DNA of 8,209 nucleotides from Clostridiales bacterium (GTDB taxonomy: Bacteria > Bacillota_A > Clostridia > Lachnospirales > Lachnospiraceae). The DNA lies in assembly GCA_030154385.1 (NCBI GenBank), contig JASKJZ010000098.1, positions 1-8,209 of the forward strand, read 5' to 3'. The number at the start of each line of letters is the position of its first letter. Position 1 is the stretch's first letter. A program made the translations under genes and the position numbers. The notes beneath the pieces are model-generated. The model searched no databases, was not told the origin of the DNA, and was given only the letters and a program-made list of their open reading frames with translations. Shown here piece after piece: positions 6,866 through 8,209 of this stretch.

Positions 6866-8209
6866 TTTGCCTTCTCCTTTGCTGGTAAAAAGTGAGTGTA
6901 AAAATCATCAAACAAATGGAATATCTCTTTTCGCTTTCCGTAAATAAAGGTAAGTGTAATAAGAACATATGCCGCGCTTAAAATATCCGTAAATGCCCAA
7001 AGAACATCCGCCTTTATGTTATAAAATAAAATGCAGGGTATCATATAATAGACCATGTAAATTGGCATTGCGATTCGATTCTTTTTTGTATCTCCAAACA
7101 CATAGTTTACCGATTTTTCACAGCTATAATACATACCGATTATTGTCGTCCAGGCAAACACTGCAATGGCAAGCGCAATTACCTTCCCCCCAACTGACCC
7201 ATATGCCATTTTGAAGGCGATTGTAGTCAGTGCACCAGAGGTCGCATCACTTTCCACATAGGAATTTGTTGCTAATATCGTAAATGCCGTCACACTGCAA
7301 ATGACCAAGGTATCCAAAAATATCTCTCCCCACCCCCAGGACGATTGCCGCACAGGATGATCCGTCTTTGCCGATGCATGTGCTATGATACCATAGCCGG
7401 TTCCTGCATCATTGGAATAGACACCTCTGGCAATTCCGTACTTGACCGCATCCCGAACGGTTGCCCCTGCAAATCCACCGGCTGCCGCTGCCGGTGAAAA
7501 TGCACTTTTTACAATTAACAAAAGCACCGCAGGGATGTGCGTAATATTCATGATTAAGACTCCAAGACCGGCAATTACATATAGCATCGCCATGATCGGG
7601 ACAGCTTTTGTCATGATTCCTGAAATTCGTTTAAGACCACCCATGATTGTAAAAAAGCAGGTAATGCCAATGACGATTACCGTAATCAGCGGCGGTACTC
7701 CAAAGCCTTCCCGAATCGAACTCGTCACCGCTTCGGTCTGTACACAACAAGTCCATGGACCAAATACAAAGCAAAAGATTGCAAGCAAGGTAGCGCCTTT
7801 TTTCCAGCCAAAGGCATTTTTCATAACAAAGGAACGGTCACAAACATATTCATCCATTGAGTTACTATATTTTTGCCGATAACGCTGTCCAATAATAATT
7901 TCACAGGCCTTGGTAGACATTCCAAATAGGGCAGAAATCCACATCCAAATCAGGGCACCTGGCCCACCACTAACAATGGCGGTTGCCACGCCACTGATAT
8001 TTCCAGTACCAATCGTATTGGCAAGGGCAGTACAAGCTGCCGCAAAGCCTGACACGGTTCCTTCACCTTCACCCTTTTGAAACATTTTCCCAAAGGTGTT
8101 TTTAAAATGAAACTGAATTTTCCGCTGATAATAAAACCGAAATCGTATGGTCAAAAAAATCCCGGTTCCCACCAGTAATACCGTCATAGGTGTTCCCCAT
8201 AGCAAATCA
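6862..8209 (-). CDS. AGCS family sodium:alanine/glycine-type symporter (5' partial)
   Basis: The frame continues through the right edge (a GAT codon precedes the TTG at 8205), so the true start lies beyond the window; known members usually have about 10-30 more residues. Numbering from the TTG, the strongly hydrophobic protein begins with LLWGTPMTVLLVGTGIFLTI, then shows KGEGEGTVSGF and the family signature ALANTIGTGNISG (about 60-72), GGPGALIWMWISALFGMSTK (80-99), and the second signature GVYSNDAGTGYG (261-272) followed by HASAKTDHPVRQ. AGCS proteins are inner-membrane transporters importing small neutral amino acids, typically alanine or glycine, with sodium. The second signature differs from the classical SNEAGMGSAP form and places it in a divergent branch, so its substrate is uncertain. 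Its last codon overlaps mmuM as ATGA, so the two should be made together. Confidence 0.9.
   Translation of the reverse strand, partial: DLLWGTPMTVLLVGTGIFLTIRFRFYYQRKIQFHFKNTFGKMFQKGEGEGTVSGFAAACTALANTIGTGNISGVATAIVSGGPGALIWMWISALFGMSTKACEIIIGQRYRQKYSNSMDEYVCDRSFVMKNAFGWKKGATLLAIFCFVFGPWTCCVQTEAVTSSIREGFGVPPLITVIVIGITCFFTIMGGLKRISGIMTKAVPIMAMLYVIAGLGVLIMNITHIPAVLLLIVKSAFSPAAAAGGFAGATVRDAVKYGIARGVYSNDAGTGYGIIAHASAKTDHPVRQSSWGWGEIFLDTLVICSVTAFTILATNSYVESDATSGALTTIAFKMAYGSVGGKVIALAIAVFAWTTIIGMYYSCEKSVNYVFGDTKKNRIAMPIYMVYYMIPCILFYNIKADVLWAFTDILSAAYVLITLTFIYGKRKEIFHLFDDFYTHFLPAKEKAK
6874..6880 (-). promoter_or_regulatory. Ribosome binding site of mmuM inside the symporter gene
   Basis: On the - strand AAAGGAG (6880-6874) lies within the last codons of the symporter gene, 8 bases before the overlapping ATGA junction. 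It supports both the mmuM start and coupled translation. Confidence 0.75.

Noticed and set aside
7442..7882. 146-codon + strand open frame opposite the symporter
   Set aside because: It lies wholly antisense to a clear membrane protein gene, has no ribosome binding site that I can see and a low-complexity composition typical of a reverse-frame shadow.
8203..8205. TTG at 8205 as the symporter start
   Set aside because: The frame stays open to the edge and AGCS proteins normally have more residues before this LLWG block, so the TTG is an internal Leu codon.
1..8209. CRISPR array, tRNA, insertion sequence or attachment site
   Set aside because: No regularly spaced repeats, cloverleaf genes, transposase frames or terminal inverted repeats were seen on either strand.

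Overview
This window is about 8.2 kb of low-to-moderate GC DNA. It has strong AAGGAGG-type ribosome binding sites, one TTG start and A+T-rich intergenic spacers. Together with the protein families present, this suggests a Gram-positive Firmicute, most likely a plant-polysaccharide-degrading clostridium of the Lachnospiraceae type. The taxonomic call is inference. No rRNA, tRNA, CRISPR array, transposase or phage gene is visible.

The left half (about 1-3600, + strand) is a carbohydrate module. The first gene enters from outside the window. It encodes a GH30 glycosidase, most like the endo-beta-1,6-galactanase subfamily, followed by a C-terminal ricin-type (beta-trefoil) carbohydrate-binding domain. 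A long compound hairpin and a short spacer with a plausible promoter and small repeats follow. The second gene is a complete GH35 beta-galactosidase without a signal peptide. Together they suggest cleavage of beta-1,6-galactan side chains outside the cell (type II arabinogalactan) and trimming of the oligosaccharides inside it. A good intrinsic terminator at 3666-3715 closes this half and sits between convergent genes.

The right half (about 3766-8209, - strand) reads leftward. In transcription order it holds an AGCS-family sodium:amino-acid symporter (cut by the right edge), homocysteine S-methyltransferase mmuM (ATGA overlap with the symporter), an AraC-type regulator with a GyrI-like effector domain (30 bases on, TTG start), and a C45/penicillin acyltransferase-like Ntn hydrolase (127 bases on, after a perfect dyad). 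The symporter-mmuM coupling suggests uptake of a methyl donor such as S-methylmethionine, or of a related amino acid, to make methionine from homocysteine. The regulator may control this set.

I did not find a clearly new defence or mobile system. The points most worth a second look are the transporter-mmuM pairing with an atypical AGCS motif, the GNRA-capped palindrome ahead of the C45 hydrolase, and the GH30/GH35 galactan pair.
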